NCBI GenBank assembly: GCA_947359465.1
Contig: OX375872.1
Coordinates: 10,486,137 to 10,550,136 of the forward strand
From: Metellina segmentata
Lineage: Eukaryota; Arthropoda; Arachnida; Araneae; Tetragnathidae
Length of the DNA stretch: 64,000 bases
Direction of reading: 5' to 3'
Of this stretch, positions 21,010 to 31,427 are shown in pieces. The notes below the pieces were generated by a model. It saw nothing but the letters and a program-made list of their open reading frames with translations, did no database searches and was not told where the DNA came from. Each line of letters starts with the position of its first letter. Position 1 is the stretch's first letter. The position numbers were made by a program, and so were the translations under genes.

Positions 21010-21073
21010 TACGAAAACTGCGCTGATGATGATGATGAAGTCATTGACTTTAGGACCTTGAAGAGTGTGAAAG
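21010..21073 (+). CDS. Exon of unnamed split gene with DDDDEVIDFRTL motif
   Basis: A 64-nt exon after TTTTTATTTCAG and before GTAATT, phase 0 in and phase 1 out. It encodes YENCADDDDEVIDFRTLKSV-K plus one base. The acidic run leading into a (V/I)IDFRTL core is the most family-like motif in the protein. It vaguely recalls the D(E)IIDL.T motif of Scm3-type histone chaperones, but that resemblance is weak and unproven. Confidence 0.75.
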
Positions 21074-21184
21074 GTAATTAAGCCATTTTAAAATTATTTC
21101 AAGCAATGATTTTTTCAAATGGTTTTTCTTTTGGCATTTTGAGAATTTTTCAGACTTATCATTAGTTTTTGGGCCCGGTCGGAA

Positions 21185-21425
21185 GAACATCATCACATTA
21201 ACAACCTCGGGGTTGCAAGCTAGAATCCAACCAAAGACTTGTGTACAAAGTGGGCTGTTGCACTTTAAATCTGTCGTGGCCTCAAATGTACTCGCGAAGA
21301 AGTTTGGAGTAGTAGGTTGCCAGCTCGGGTATGCCTCGTCATTCGACTCTGATTCGAAATGACGTAGTGTTTTCCTCCAATCTGTCCCTATGGGATATAT
21401 CCAGGTTTGTCGGCAATATCCTGTT
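21185..21425 (+). repeat. SINE body copy
   Basis: Diverged copy with 'aaccaaagacttgtgtacaaagtgggctg', 'ctttaaatctgtcgtggcctc', 'aagaagtttggag' and 'tccctatggga' in family order. Confidence 0.75.
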
Positions 21426-21939
21426 TTGCACCAGTATGATGTTTGAAATCGGTTAATAATTAAATTCGATGCGATCAAAAGTTGGTCATACAGAATTTGG
21501 AATCTTTGGATATTTTCGCTACTTTTTTTTTGTTATAAAACGTCATATCTTCAGCTTAGTTCTGTTATTTTTTTAATTTGGGAACATCACTGAATGCATT
21601 ACACTACACTCTTTCTTATGGTACAATTATTTTTTTAAATTGGTTAATAAATAAAATCGATGCAATTAAAAGTTGGTCATACAATTTTCGGATCCTTCAG
21701 ATCGTAATTTCCAATACAAAACTTAAACTGTCATATCTATATCGTATTACTATTAGTTTTTAATTTTGAAAATATTGCAGTATAACTCAGAATGTACTTT
21801 CTTACGGTACAATTATTTTTAAAATTGGTTCATAAATAAATTCGTAGCAATCAAAAGTTGGTCACACAAATTTCGTATTTTTATGGTTCGCATAGCAGGT
21901 TTCTCACGCAGTTGTGGGTTGTATTTTTGACTATCGGGT

Positions 21940-22900
21940 TTGCCAGATATTAAATTTATCGTAACAACAATTGCCATAAAAATTATTTCTTTTTATTTGG
22001 CGAGGAAAAGGGCTCGCTTTTTTCATTTTCTCAGACGGTTTACGGAGAGAGTACGAAGTACAGAACGTAAAGAGGAGATTAACACGGATTACTTAAAATT
22101 GTACAGGGAACAAGATGCAGAAGGTTTTTTACTGATGTGGCTATTAGTTCAGAGTGCATTAAGTGTTAAAGTTAAAAAGAGTGAAATCACTTGCGAAAGA
22201 ATTGGTTTGCTTCGCAAACCAAACGGGATTACGTGGCAATCCCTGCGGGTGTGCGAGCAGAGGGTGAAGCCCTCGCTGTGACGTCATGGACTGGAAAGTC
22301 AAATCAGAATTATACGAATTATTCAGGTAGTTTCGCTGTCCAGAGATGCATTCTGTGAAAGTAATGTTGGTTTTGCGAAGCAAACATAATAAAACAACAT
22401 AATAAACAATATAAAACATGAAGCACAAGAAAAATTAGAGAAGGACATGAAAAACAAAGATAGACTGGAACCAGAGAAAAAAAAATTTAAAGCAGCTGGC
22501 AAAGAACAGAAAGGTAATAGAAGAAGACGAACGAAAACTTAAAATTATGCGTAAGGAAGGGAATGAGATATTGGACAGTGCTTCAAAATTATAAAAGGAA
22601 GCCAATGATAGACTCAAGAAGGCAATAAAAAATAGTTTTGAGGGAAGCAGCACTTGCTTAGGCAATGATTGAAGGAGCGGCAAAAGTCTCAGATGATGCT
22701 GGTCAGCAAAGACAGACTTTAAAAAATGCACATTCTTCTATTGAGAAGAAAAAGACAAAAATAATTTGACTTTTTCAACAAAAAAAAATGAGACATAATC
22801 TTACAAAGAAAAGGAAGAAATTCTTGAAGCCGTGTCAAAAATAAACAAATTGAAAAATCATCATTACGATTTTTTTTAATTTTTATGTTAATATTTTAAA
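21940..22900 (+). repeat. Unidentified repeat family copy with decayed coiled-coil frame
   Basis: Shares with 47420-47600 the string 'aaaattgtacagggaacaagatg' and the following ~70 bases, so it is dispersed. Near 22435-22790 the plus strand reads as broken Lys/Glu-rich coiled coil, including KIMRKEGNEILDSASK and a later QRQTLKNAHSSIEKKK, with internal stops. It carries the hairpin TTGGTTTGC/GCAAACCAA at 22202-22222. The element class is unknown. Confidence 0.5.
22202..22222. repeat. 9-bp-stem, TTC-loop hairpin
   Basis: TTGGTTTGC-TTC-GCAAACCAA is a perfect inverted repeat with a three-base loop. It recurs at 35970-35990 and, reversed, at 48718-48738. Confidence 0.9.
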
Positions 22901-23009
22901 ATTATGTACTTTTTAAATGAAGAAATAAAAATATCCTTCCAAAGAAAGGATAGGGGAGGATCTTTTTATTTTCTATCTTTATGCTTGAATATATTTAGCA
23001 TTATTGTTA

Positions 23010-23150
23010 TTTGTCACTTTTTTTTGCTCGATTAGTCACTTTGTCGCCTTTTTCTGCTTGATTAGTCACTTTTCGTCACCTTTTGGTTAAATTAGTCACT
23101 TTTGTTACCTTTTTAGACCTTTAAACCTTTTAGGAGCCTTGTAATTAAAA
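23010..23150. repeat. Array of 'gattagtcact' motifs
   Basis: Several spaced copies of (c)gattagtcactttt and related strings, the complement-like counterpart of the 'gcgacta' motifs at 18003-18180. It probably marks the subterminal region of a second copy of that element in opposite orientation. The two ends cannot bound one element, because host exons lie between them. Confidence 0.4.
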
Positions 23151-24827
23151 TTCCTACCTATCGCTATTTTGATAACATTATTAATTTAATATTGCAACTT
23201 TCCTTTTATGATCTCGGAATATTTGGCTACTCTAGGTTATCCTTCTGACCAAAAAGTTTCACTTGGCCTTAGAAAAGTCATTTTTCATTTTGGTTTATAA
23301 GAGCCCTTAAAAATCCTTCATACAATGCACACAAAGTATCAGGATTAGTGTTATACAATGCAAAATGGTTGAGTCGGGAAATTTGCAGACATGCTCCTGG
23401 GAGTAGAAGTCACTGCCCAATTAGCGAACAACTGCAGTGTGCATTGTTCCTAATCTGTGAAACCAATCATAGCACCCTTGAAATAGTTTATTCACCTGTG
23501 CATTGATTCACGCGGTGATCGGTTTCTGTCTCTTTATGTCTTTTATTTCTTACCAATTTTTAAGCAATTTTAGCCTTTTAAAAAAATGCTTGTGTAATCC
23601 TTGAAAAATGTTCCGAAATTCATAAGAATTGCATTTTTTGCATGGAGCGTGTTAATGCAAAGTGATTTTAACAACCGTGTAAGGTTCTGATAGCATACAC
23701 CGCTCATTTTCCTATAACAGCTTCATTCCATTTGTTACTCCTTCACTTCACGTGGCTCACTCAGCTGCTAAAAGCAACGATTGCGAAAGTACATCCGTGA
23801 TCGTAATACAGCTCTTACGGTTGCATGCAAATGGCAATAACTCAACTAATGGCTGCATTTATGGAATTCTGGAGTTCTTACACTATAAAAATGAACTTAA
23901 TCAGGGCTCGAAATAAGTCTTTCAGATTTTAGGCTGATTGAGCAGTTTAGAAATGGTTTCGTGCTATGTAGTTATGAAACAACTGTAAAATTGACTGATG
24001 CCTTCATAAAAGTGATAATAAGGATATAAACGTGTGTCGACAATACATTATTTTAGTTTCATTTTTATCTCGGATGTATTTAGGTTTTCATAGGAAATTG
24101 CAGAAGTGTTTGGAACAATTGTCGTTAAGAGGTCCCAGTACCATATAATTCTTTCAAATGTTGAATATCTGCGTACATTAGAGTTTCGAATTTTAAAAAT
24201 ATTTGCTTTTTATTAGAACGGAAAGCAATTTATTGAGCAATTTAAAATACTTCAATGGCCATGCTTATGTGACACGAAATGGGAATATTTTCCATCTTTT
24301 AAAATTGTCTCTTGATTTATGTTATGGTTTATTTAAGATAAATTATAGAATCAAAATATGAATTTTTTGATAACTTGGACGGCTGAAAAAATAGTTCACT
24401 GCAGTTCTATTTATATAAAGAATGAAACATCCATTCTTACAATATGATTTGTAAATTATCTTTTACAATTTTTCTAATCATTAATTTAATAATTTCCCCT
24501 TTGTTTTAATAGTGATTTATTTTATTATAAGGTGTTGATTATTATAAGGTGATTATTATAAGGTGAACTGTGAGATTTATTTTTTTAGTGGCTTTAAAAA
24601 TTTATCAGCTCAATATTTGTAAATGCCTACCAAAACCAATATTCCTCGTTGATCATCTTTTCCGGGTATTGCTCAAATTTTAATGCACCCTTTGCTGGGT
24701 AATTTGCGTATTGTAATGAAATGTTTTCGTTCAGATGGAAAATCAAGAAACATGGATCTGCAACTATCAGTGACAACGCTAAAGGTATAGAGGCCGCAGA
24801 TCTCTCGTCTTTTTAACTGATAGCTAG

Positions 24828-25608
24828 GGCAACTTTTTGCAACAAATGCAACTTTTTTCACACGTTGTACTCTGCATGTAAAGTACTAAAACCAAAATTC
24901 CTCCTACATGGAGTGCATTGTAAGTGAGTTATAACCGCAACATAAATACAACTTTTTGAATACATGCAACCACTTGCACCTTTTTAAAATGTCGCTTAAA
25001 ATTGATTAATATGAAATTAGAATTTCATTATTTGCCCTCTCAATCAAACCTTTGATCACGTGTATCTGATCTTGCGAACCCCGAAGTATTGCGGATCAAA
25101 CAAGTTCATGGAAAGCAGGTGTTCGTCCTAACAGACGGAAGTAAAAGATTGGCACATTGGTTGGCACTCTTGATAATCCTGAGGAAACTTGCATAATCGA
25201 CTGCAGAGTTTGTGAGGTGAGTGTCGGTCATCAATATGTTGTTCGCCTTGTAAATCTTGTAAATGACGTTTTAAAATCTCTGAATATTGAGGGAAAGGAT
25301 TTTGCGCTTCTGCTATCCGAAACAGCACATTATATGACAGCAGCTGACGCAGTTTTCAATGTTAAAGAAATTACTGGCCAAGGATCGGCAATTCAAAGTT
25401 CTTCTGCATTTAATGATGTGTTATAATACTGTTGTACACGACTAAAATTGTCAATATATATTGAATTTTTTCATTTTTTTTGTAATAATTTATTTTAGAT
25501 TTTAGTGTATCAAAAATAAATGCAACTTTATTTCCATAAATGCAACTTTAGGGAATGATAAATGTAACTTTTCCCATTTTTAGTGCAACAAAAAAGTTAC
25601 CCTACTGA
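24828..25608 (+). mobile_element. hAT-like relic with DUF659-type transposase fragment
   Basis: The left end TAGGGCAACTTTTTGCAAC and the right end (reverse complement TAGGGTAACTTTTTTGTTG) are terminal inverted repeats. Copies of 'atgcaactt' follow inside each end. The interior frame at about 25157-25425 reads HQYVVRLVNLVNDVLKSLNI, then DFALLLSETAHYMTAADAVF, which matches the (D/E)A..YM..A motif of hAT-associated transposase-like domains. Short and truncated, it is non-autonomous. Confidence 0.6.
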
Positions 25609-26839
25609 GTGCTAAATAGTGGTTCAGTAGCTAGCAATTATTTAAAAATAAGTATTGTTTTTATCCTTGTTCAAAATCGAACTTAGGTTTGATTTAAATG
25701 ACAATATATTTGGTAAATTTCCGTTATAAGCCATAGCAATGAACTTAGCCGCCAAATTCGGCTTAATTCTTGGCGCTATTTGTTTCCATACCAGCTTTTT
25801 GTTTTTGCTGCCATTTTAGCTTAGATTATATTTAGACTCTTTAACCTAATTGAACTTACGTGGCGTTGGGGTTGAATTCTAAAGCAGATGTTCTCTGCTA
25901 TGCTTTTTAATTTTCTGCTGGTTAATCTCACATAATTAATTTTTTTATGGCAATGTTTATTAATTTGGAATTTTTTTGTAGTGGTATGGCTTTAAAAGAA
26001 ATGAGTGGTGCGGTTGTGAAGTAAATGAGTGGTTACATCATACATGTTACGATGTTTCATACAGCATAAATGTTTCATACATGTCGATACATGTCATGAT
26101 ACATACATGATGATACAGCATACGATGTTTCATACATGTCCTTGGACAAATTAGGTTGAATTAGTACATATAACTGAATTTTGAAAAAAGTTGTAACCTT
26201 TAAAAATGTGGAACAATAAATTTGTTTTTCCACGTCACATCCGACAGTGAATTCTGTAGTAGTTTTCATGTCCTAAAAATCCATCTAACCTTGATTGATA
26301 AAAAATAAAAATTTCTGGAAGTGTTGTGATTGGCCATCATGAAGTTTCTGCGCAAGTTAAAAGGTGGATGACCCCTTCAATTTGTACTGATGTATTTATA
26401 GATCATGCTTTTATGTATCGAATAGTCTCTTTGAATTCGTTCAACTTTGAATGATGACAGAATAAAAGTCGTGTTTTTCCTCCCAGCTAATCACATTAAG
26501 CTCAGCCCAATTGATGCAAGTCCTTTATATTAAGATTGCATTTTCCTTCTTAAAAAATGAAGTAATAAATTTTATTTCAATGTAACTTAATGGTTTATAT
26601 ATATAATAACAACATAAAATATACAAAATAACATAACACACACAAAATAACAAAAAAAAAACCAAACAGCCGGGGTGCATTAACCAGAAACCGAAACTCG
26701 AAACTACCCATGCAAGCGCGCTGAAGCTGCAGACATAGCATGGTAAGCAATATAATTTCAAGAACACAAGAATTTCTAAAAAATGTAACAAAAGTCTTAA
26801 AAAATAATAAAAAATGAAGAAATGTTGGTGGATCAGGGA

Positions 26840-27185
26840 AAATTACGAAAAATAATTATTCATGTGTTGTGTAGGTGTTGATATTAATAAATCTTTCAAA
26901 AATATTTTTAAAGAATGAAAACGGGTATTTGTTATTGAGAAGTGTGTTTTTTAGATATTTACATTGTAATAAAAAGTTAGCATCAGAATTACAAATTTTT
27001 TTGAAACGTACCAATTGACCAGCTATCGTGTTGTAGTATATTCTTTTAGAGATATTGGAGATATTATTTTAATGACTGTAAATTTAAAATCGCTGCGTTT
27101 ATCATATACATTAATGTCAACTTTGCCGGATGAAACAGAAATTTTTATGTCTACACAACACATGAATAATTATTTTTCGTAATTT
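26840..27185. repeat. Perfect 35-bp inverted repeat around 276-bp spacer
   Basis: Arms 26840-26874 and 27151-27185 are exact reverse complements (left arm begins AAATTACGAAAAATAATT). Perfect conservation in otherwise degenerate intron DNA suggests a recent foldback/MITE insertion or ongoing conversion between the arms. Confidence 0.9.
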
Positions 27186-27264
27186 ACCCAGAGCCATGGG
27201 AATTGCTTTTCAATTTTATTTTTTTACTATTTATGAATATATTTTTGATAAGGGGCTGCTCTGT

Positions 27265-27291
27265 ATTATATATATATATATATATATATAT
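27265..27291. repeat. (TA)n microsatellite
   Basis: Pure TA run just upstream of exon 27325. Confidence 0.9.
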
Positions 27292-27324
27292 AGTTACTTA
27301 ATACATCTTGTCTTTTTATTTTAG

Positions 27325-27399
27325 GAGCAGATAACCTCAAGACCCAGTTATCCAGGAAAGCTGTGCCACAATGTGTGCCTTGTGGCGTCACTGAAGAAG
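27325..27399 (+). CDS. Exon of unnamed split gene
   Basis: A 75-nt exon after CTTTTTATTTTAG and before GTAAAC, phase 1 in and out. With the split glycine it encodes G-ADNLKTQLSRKAVPQCVPCG, then VTEE. It contains a CVPC pair of cysteines. Symmetric phase 1 means it could be skipped without a frame change. Confidence 0.7.
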
Positions 27400-27829
27400 G
27401 TAAACTTGATATTTGCATCTTCTATTGAAAGTGGTTCTTAACATTTCATGAGCAGGGTTAAAATTTTGGTAAATTTAGACGACTGCAAATAAGTTCCACG
27501 AAAAGCAAATTGCTTTGAGTGTTTTCGTGTAGGGGAGATAAGTATAGTGAGACAAATTTAAAAAAAAATTAAGAGCTAAATACAATTGACTGAAGAAATT
27601 TAGCTATTGGGTGTTTAAATCTGTTTAGTGACAATATCTTTCACACAAAATTTATTAATAAATATAAATAGAAACCACAAATGTACCACATTCGTACACA
27701 GTGAGACATTGATAATTTATTTATTTAAAAAATATATTGCTTTAATACTAAACACAAACAATGGTTCATTATATACAAGTTTTCATGAAGTAATCGATTG
27801 TCAATCTTGGAAAAGTCACCGAACATTAA

Positions 27830-28400
27830 TAAGGTCAAGCCACACTCCAAAACGACATATCCTGACAATCTTTTTGTTTTCAAAGGCATTTGCTGAAGCA
27901 GAACCACGACAATATCCAATTTATTTACAGAGGCCACATCTGGAATGTTTGGCATCACAAAGCCATTATATTTCTCACTTTTGCATAGACTTCGTCACTA
28001 TCCTCGTCCATCTCTGACAAAATTTTCCCGATGTAGAACACATCATTTGGGAAACGCACAAGAAATTAATTATCATTTTGAACATCAGACACTCTTTGGG
28101 AAACTGAAAATTTTCTTCATTCTCTTTATAACTTGAAGAGCCATCCAGCACCATTTCAGTTTCCTCATCAGAAGAACTATCAACATCTTAAAAACTAGGG
28201 CGTGTTGGTTTTTCCGAAGCAAGCTTTTAGAAAACTTATTTTCTCTCGTAATCTGGAGCTGTCTCTTCTTTTCAACTTTCTCAGCTAACAGGGCTTTTCA
28301 GGTAAACGGGTGAGAATTCTGCTTCTGCCCGGCTATCGATACGTCTTTTTCTTCCACGGAATTGTTTAGGTGGAACGAAGGCAGGCTGAGTTTCCCCACT
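27830..28400 (-). pseudogene. Possible transposon-derived frame, tail domain
   Basis: Minus-strand readings in shifting frames give stretches such as SSSDEETEMVLDGSSSY and FYIGKILSEMDEDSDEVYAK. They look like the acidic linker and the 'FVLV.F..K..FVGKI' tail that follow transposase-like ORFs in many arthropod elements. Frames are broken and no catalytic region is visible, so the assignment is weak. Confidence 0.35.
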
Positions 28401-28764
28401 AAACAAATATTACAAATATACAAAACAAAGAATTAAAGATAAAAAAAAATCATATCTGTAGTCATATCTGAAGATTGTGTGCTAAGGTAAACATCAGTTT
28501 CAGAAGCATTAGGTTCTGTATTTGTACTACTACAAGATGAAAAACCGGATGTGTGCACCGAGCCTTAAACCTCAGATTGGACATCGTAAATGAGGTTTCT
28601 TCGATAATCAACCGATCCGCGGCTTAACTCGTAAATACGGCTTCTTCGCCACGAGGGGTTCCACAACCCATTTATAGATGAGCTTTGAGTTGTATACTAT
28701 TCCTGTCGGGTGCATACCTCCCTTCTGTGTCAGAAAAGCTTTCATTGCGTGTGCAACTCCATTA

Positions 28765-28830
28765 CTCGATGTTGTATGTCTTGTGTCTGGCACGGGCGCC
28801 ATAAAACCCCCCACAACCAGCCATTCTTGA
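28765..28830 (+). repeat. SINE head fragment
   Basis: 'gtatgtcttgtgtctggcacggg' followed by 'ataaaaccccccacaaccagcc', matching the block at 12070-12150. It ends just before the piggyBac insertion. Confidence 0.6.
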
Positions 28831-29236
28831 TGAACCTATGCCTTAACGCTAGAACGTCCGCCATTGTGATTACCCTTAAACGTCAGCCGGTGTTATTTCG
28901 ACACCGTTAAATAAATCGCATAAAATAATTGTCAATAACTAAATATTATTCAGTTGAGTTAACTTTTAAGATAATTTCATGAAATCTACATAGAATATGA
29001 CCTTATATATCAGAAAAATGCAGCAAAATATTAATATTGTAAAGTAGAAATAATACAATAACATTAAAGGTAAGCGACGATCTTAATTTTTATCTTAATA
29101 ATTGTTGATCGATTGTTATGTTCTAGCCAGGCTTGTAGTTCTTTATACAATTGTTAATGAACCTATCCCAAACTTCCGAAATCATGTTTCTTTACAGAAG
29201 TTTAGTTCCCAAGAGTCAGACCATAGGGACTGCAGA

Positions 29237-29590
29237 TCAATGTTCCTGGCACCACTTACTCAGTGAGAATAGAATATTGCAAGAAAAGCATAGTTCATTA
29301 ATGGATACTGACCAGCTAATATCGTTCAAAACAATTCTAGCTTCAACATTAGTGCATTTCATTATGTGTTCTAATATGTAACTGTCTATGAAAAGTAACC
29401 ACGAACTCGTGAAGTATTCATTGATGTTTTGTCTCGCAAAATTAGTTGGACCATTACTTTGACGTAAAACATTTCTAGCCGCAAATCTGCCTGTGACATT
29501 AGCATTTTGCGGTATCCATTCTGTGCCATCCATAGCGACATATACACTACTGTACGAGAATGGTCCGGACAGCGAGATGTGATGGTACAA
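29237..29590 (-). pseudogene. piggyBac transposase fragment (after N-terminus)
   Basis: Reads DGTEWIPQNANVTGRFAARN, then NVLRQSNGPTNFARQNINEY and an ILEHIMKCTNVEAR segment. These correspond to the conserved start of the DDE_Tnp_1_7 domain of piggyBac transposases. It stops before any catalytic aspartate. It is continuous with 29909-30118 except for the Tc1 insertion. Confidence 0.8.
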
Positions 29591-29599
29591 AGGAAAGAA

Positions 29600-29905
29600 T
29601 ACATGCTTTAATAGGGTGTGTGTGTGCCCCATGTGCTGCGATTACACTACTAGCAACCCTTCTAGGCATGCTTTCAACAAGGTTTTGATACACATAGGTA
29701 TTTGTATCCATTCCTGCTTCAAGAATGTTGTCCGCTCAGCTGTATATTTCGGTTGTGGTTCCCTGGTCTGTAAGCGTTGCTCTCACTCGTCCCACAAATG
29801 CTCTATGGGGTTTAGGTCGGGGACTCTGAGCAGGCCAGGGAAGACGTTTTACATCCATATCTTGATGCCACTGCTTGACAGAGGCTGCAACGCGTTGTCG
29901 TGATG
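29600..29905 (-). pseudogene. Tc1-like transposase C-terminal fragment inside piggyBac
   Basis: The minus strand reads LPGLLRVPDLNPIEHLWDEW, the hallmark (DLNPIEHLWD.L) that follows the DD34E catalytic core, with KYTAEQTFLKQEWIQIP after it. It is closely related to the fragment at 3646-3975 (shared string around CACTGCTTGACAGAGG). It splits the piggyBac transposase frame. Confidence 0.85.
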
Positions 29906-29908
29906 GAA

Positions 29909-30118
29909 TTAACGTTCGTTTGTTCCAGGATTAGTTGGGATATTATCAGTTTCATCTGCACCTTCTTCAGATTTTTCGCACTCACTTTCATGCAAGTTGG
30001 TGCCTGCATTGTATTCTAAATCCGAACAAGAGAGCTCTCCACCATCCGATTCCTTTTGAGCAAATCCTCGCAAAAATTTTGCAATTTCTTCAGGACTTTG
30101 ACCTTTCCTATGAGCCAT
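29909..30118 (-). pseudogene. piggyBac transposase N-terminal fragment
   Basis: A methionine-initiated 69-residue frame, acidic (MAHRKGQSPEEIAKFLRGFA start), typical of the disordered acidic N-terminus of piggyBac transposases. Its 3' end abuts the Tc1 fragment. Confidence 0.65.
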
Positions 30119-31427
30119 CGTTCTCGTTCACTACAGGTGGTTCGAATATCGAATCTGTACATTTTATGAGCAGATAAACAAATGTAAGCGATGAAACATT
30201 ACTCACACAAGTATAAATTATTCGTTTCCGCCTGCGAATTTAATATTATATTCAAGGCCAAACAGATGTGCGATAAGAATTTGTTTGTTTTGTTACTAAT
30301 GTTTGCTACTCAATGATCTCTATTTGGAATGATAAATTTGCTTGGTGTCAAAACGACACCAGCGGACGTTCAATGTTAATTTAGCTGCAAAGTTTTTTCA
30401 ATTAATCCAGACCAACAAAAGTTCTACAGTAATCAAGGAAAATAAATTTTTTTTAAATTCAATACACAAATGAAGAAAAAATAAGAAATAAACAGGCACC
30501 GTTGTCGAATCAACACCGACGGACGTTCTAGTGTTAACCCTAGATTCCAAACAGTCGCCGTCCATTTCTACTAATGCAGGATGCACAAGGGGCATGGCAT
30601 AAACTGCTTCCCTTCAAAGTTAATCTTGATAGATATGGCGTATAATAAATTTAGTACAAAGAGCTAAACACAGGAATTCCCTTCTTCGACCCTGGCGCCT
30701 TAAACCCCAGACCAAACAACCACTCTATGGAGACAACTTACACCAGGGAGGTGAATCTGAGCAGCGTTCACTTAATCGAAGCTTTTAATTTGACTGAACC
30801 CACCTCGGTCATCAAAGCATTCAAATTCAAAGCATTCAGCAGCTCAAATTGTAAAACGTGAGCAGCAGTCGCATTCAATTTCCTACCAAAAATCTAAATG
30901 CACTCGCTGCATCAAGAACGTAAATCCCTTACTAAATAAAATTTTGAATGATTTTGAACTTTGCCAGCGCGTGACGCATTTTACCTTTCGAACCAATATA
31001 TAGTACATGTCATAAACAGAAATTAATAAGCCTGCACGAGTGGTATATAGTGGGTGGTACTGAGTGTATGCTGGTTTCACAAACAAAGGCAGATAATTCC
31101 AAAGTAATAGTTTATTTACTTCAAACAAGTATTAACCGTCGTGTGTTTGGGAGCCCTTCTTATTCCAAGGGGCCTTTGAAAGATAGTTTGCAATGAACTT
31201 GCTAGAGTTATAAGGATTAAGAGAGATTTTCGGACCAGGGGATCTACCTAGAAAGTTCATTGTTAGAAGTCACTAGTTTAATGAAGAAGTATTGTGATAT
31301 TACAAAGGCGATTTGAAAGGAAAAGAGTGGGGAAAGGGGGTGGCAAGATAAATTTCCCCATGGTCAGGGAGACAAAGACTGGGCGAAAAAGGGAATGTTA
31401 AGGGACTTTTATGTGATGAGAATTGTA

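Larger units (their letters stand above)
25620..27324. other. Intron sequence without recognised gene
   Basis: Contains short 'gatacatg' repeats around 26040-26140, the 35-bp inverted repeat at 26840-27185 and a TA microsatellite at 27265-27291. No coding feature is supportable. Confidence 0.6.
28847..30533 (-). mobile_element. piggyBac-like transposon, internally deleted
   Basis: TTAA flanks both ends (28843-28846 and 30534-30537). The left end CGCTAGAACGTCCG and the reverse complement of the right end CACTAGAACGTCCG are terminal inverted repeats. Minus-strand transposase pieces at 29909-30118 and 29237-29590 are separated by a Tc1 fragment, and the C-terminal two thirds of the transposase are absent. 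A related inner string 'cggacgttcaatgttaa' stands at about 30363. Confidence 0.85.

Noticed and set aside
18003..23150. A single large element bounded by the 'gcgacta' and 'gattagtcact' arrays
   Set aside because: Two well-supported host exons (19907-20013, 21010-21073) lie between them, so they are more likely ends of separate copies.
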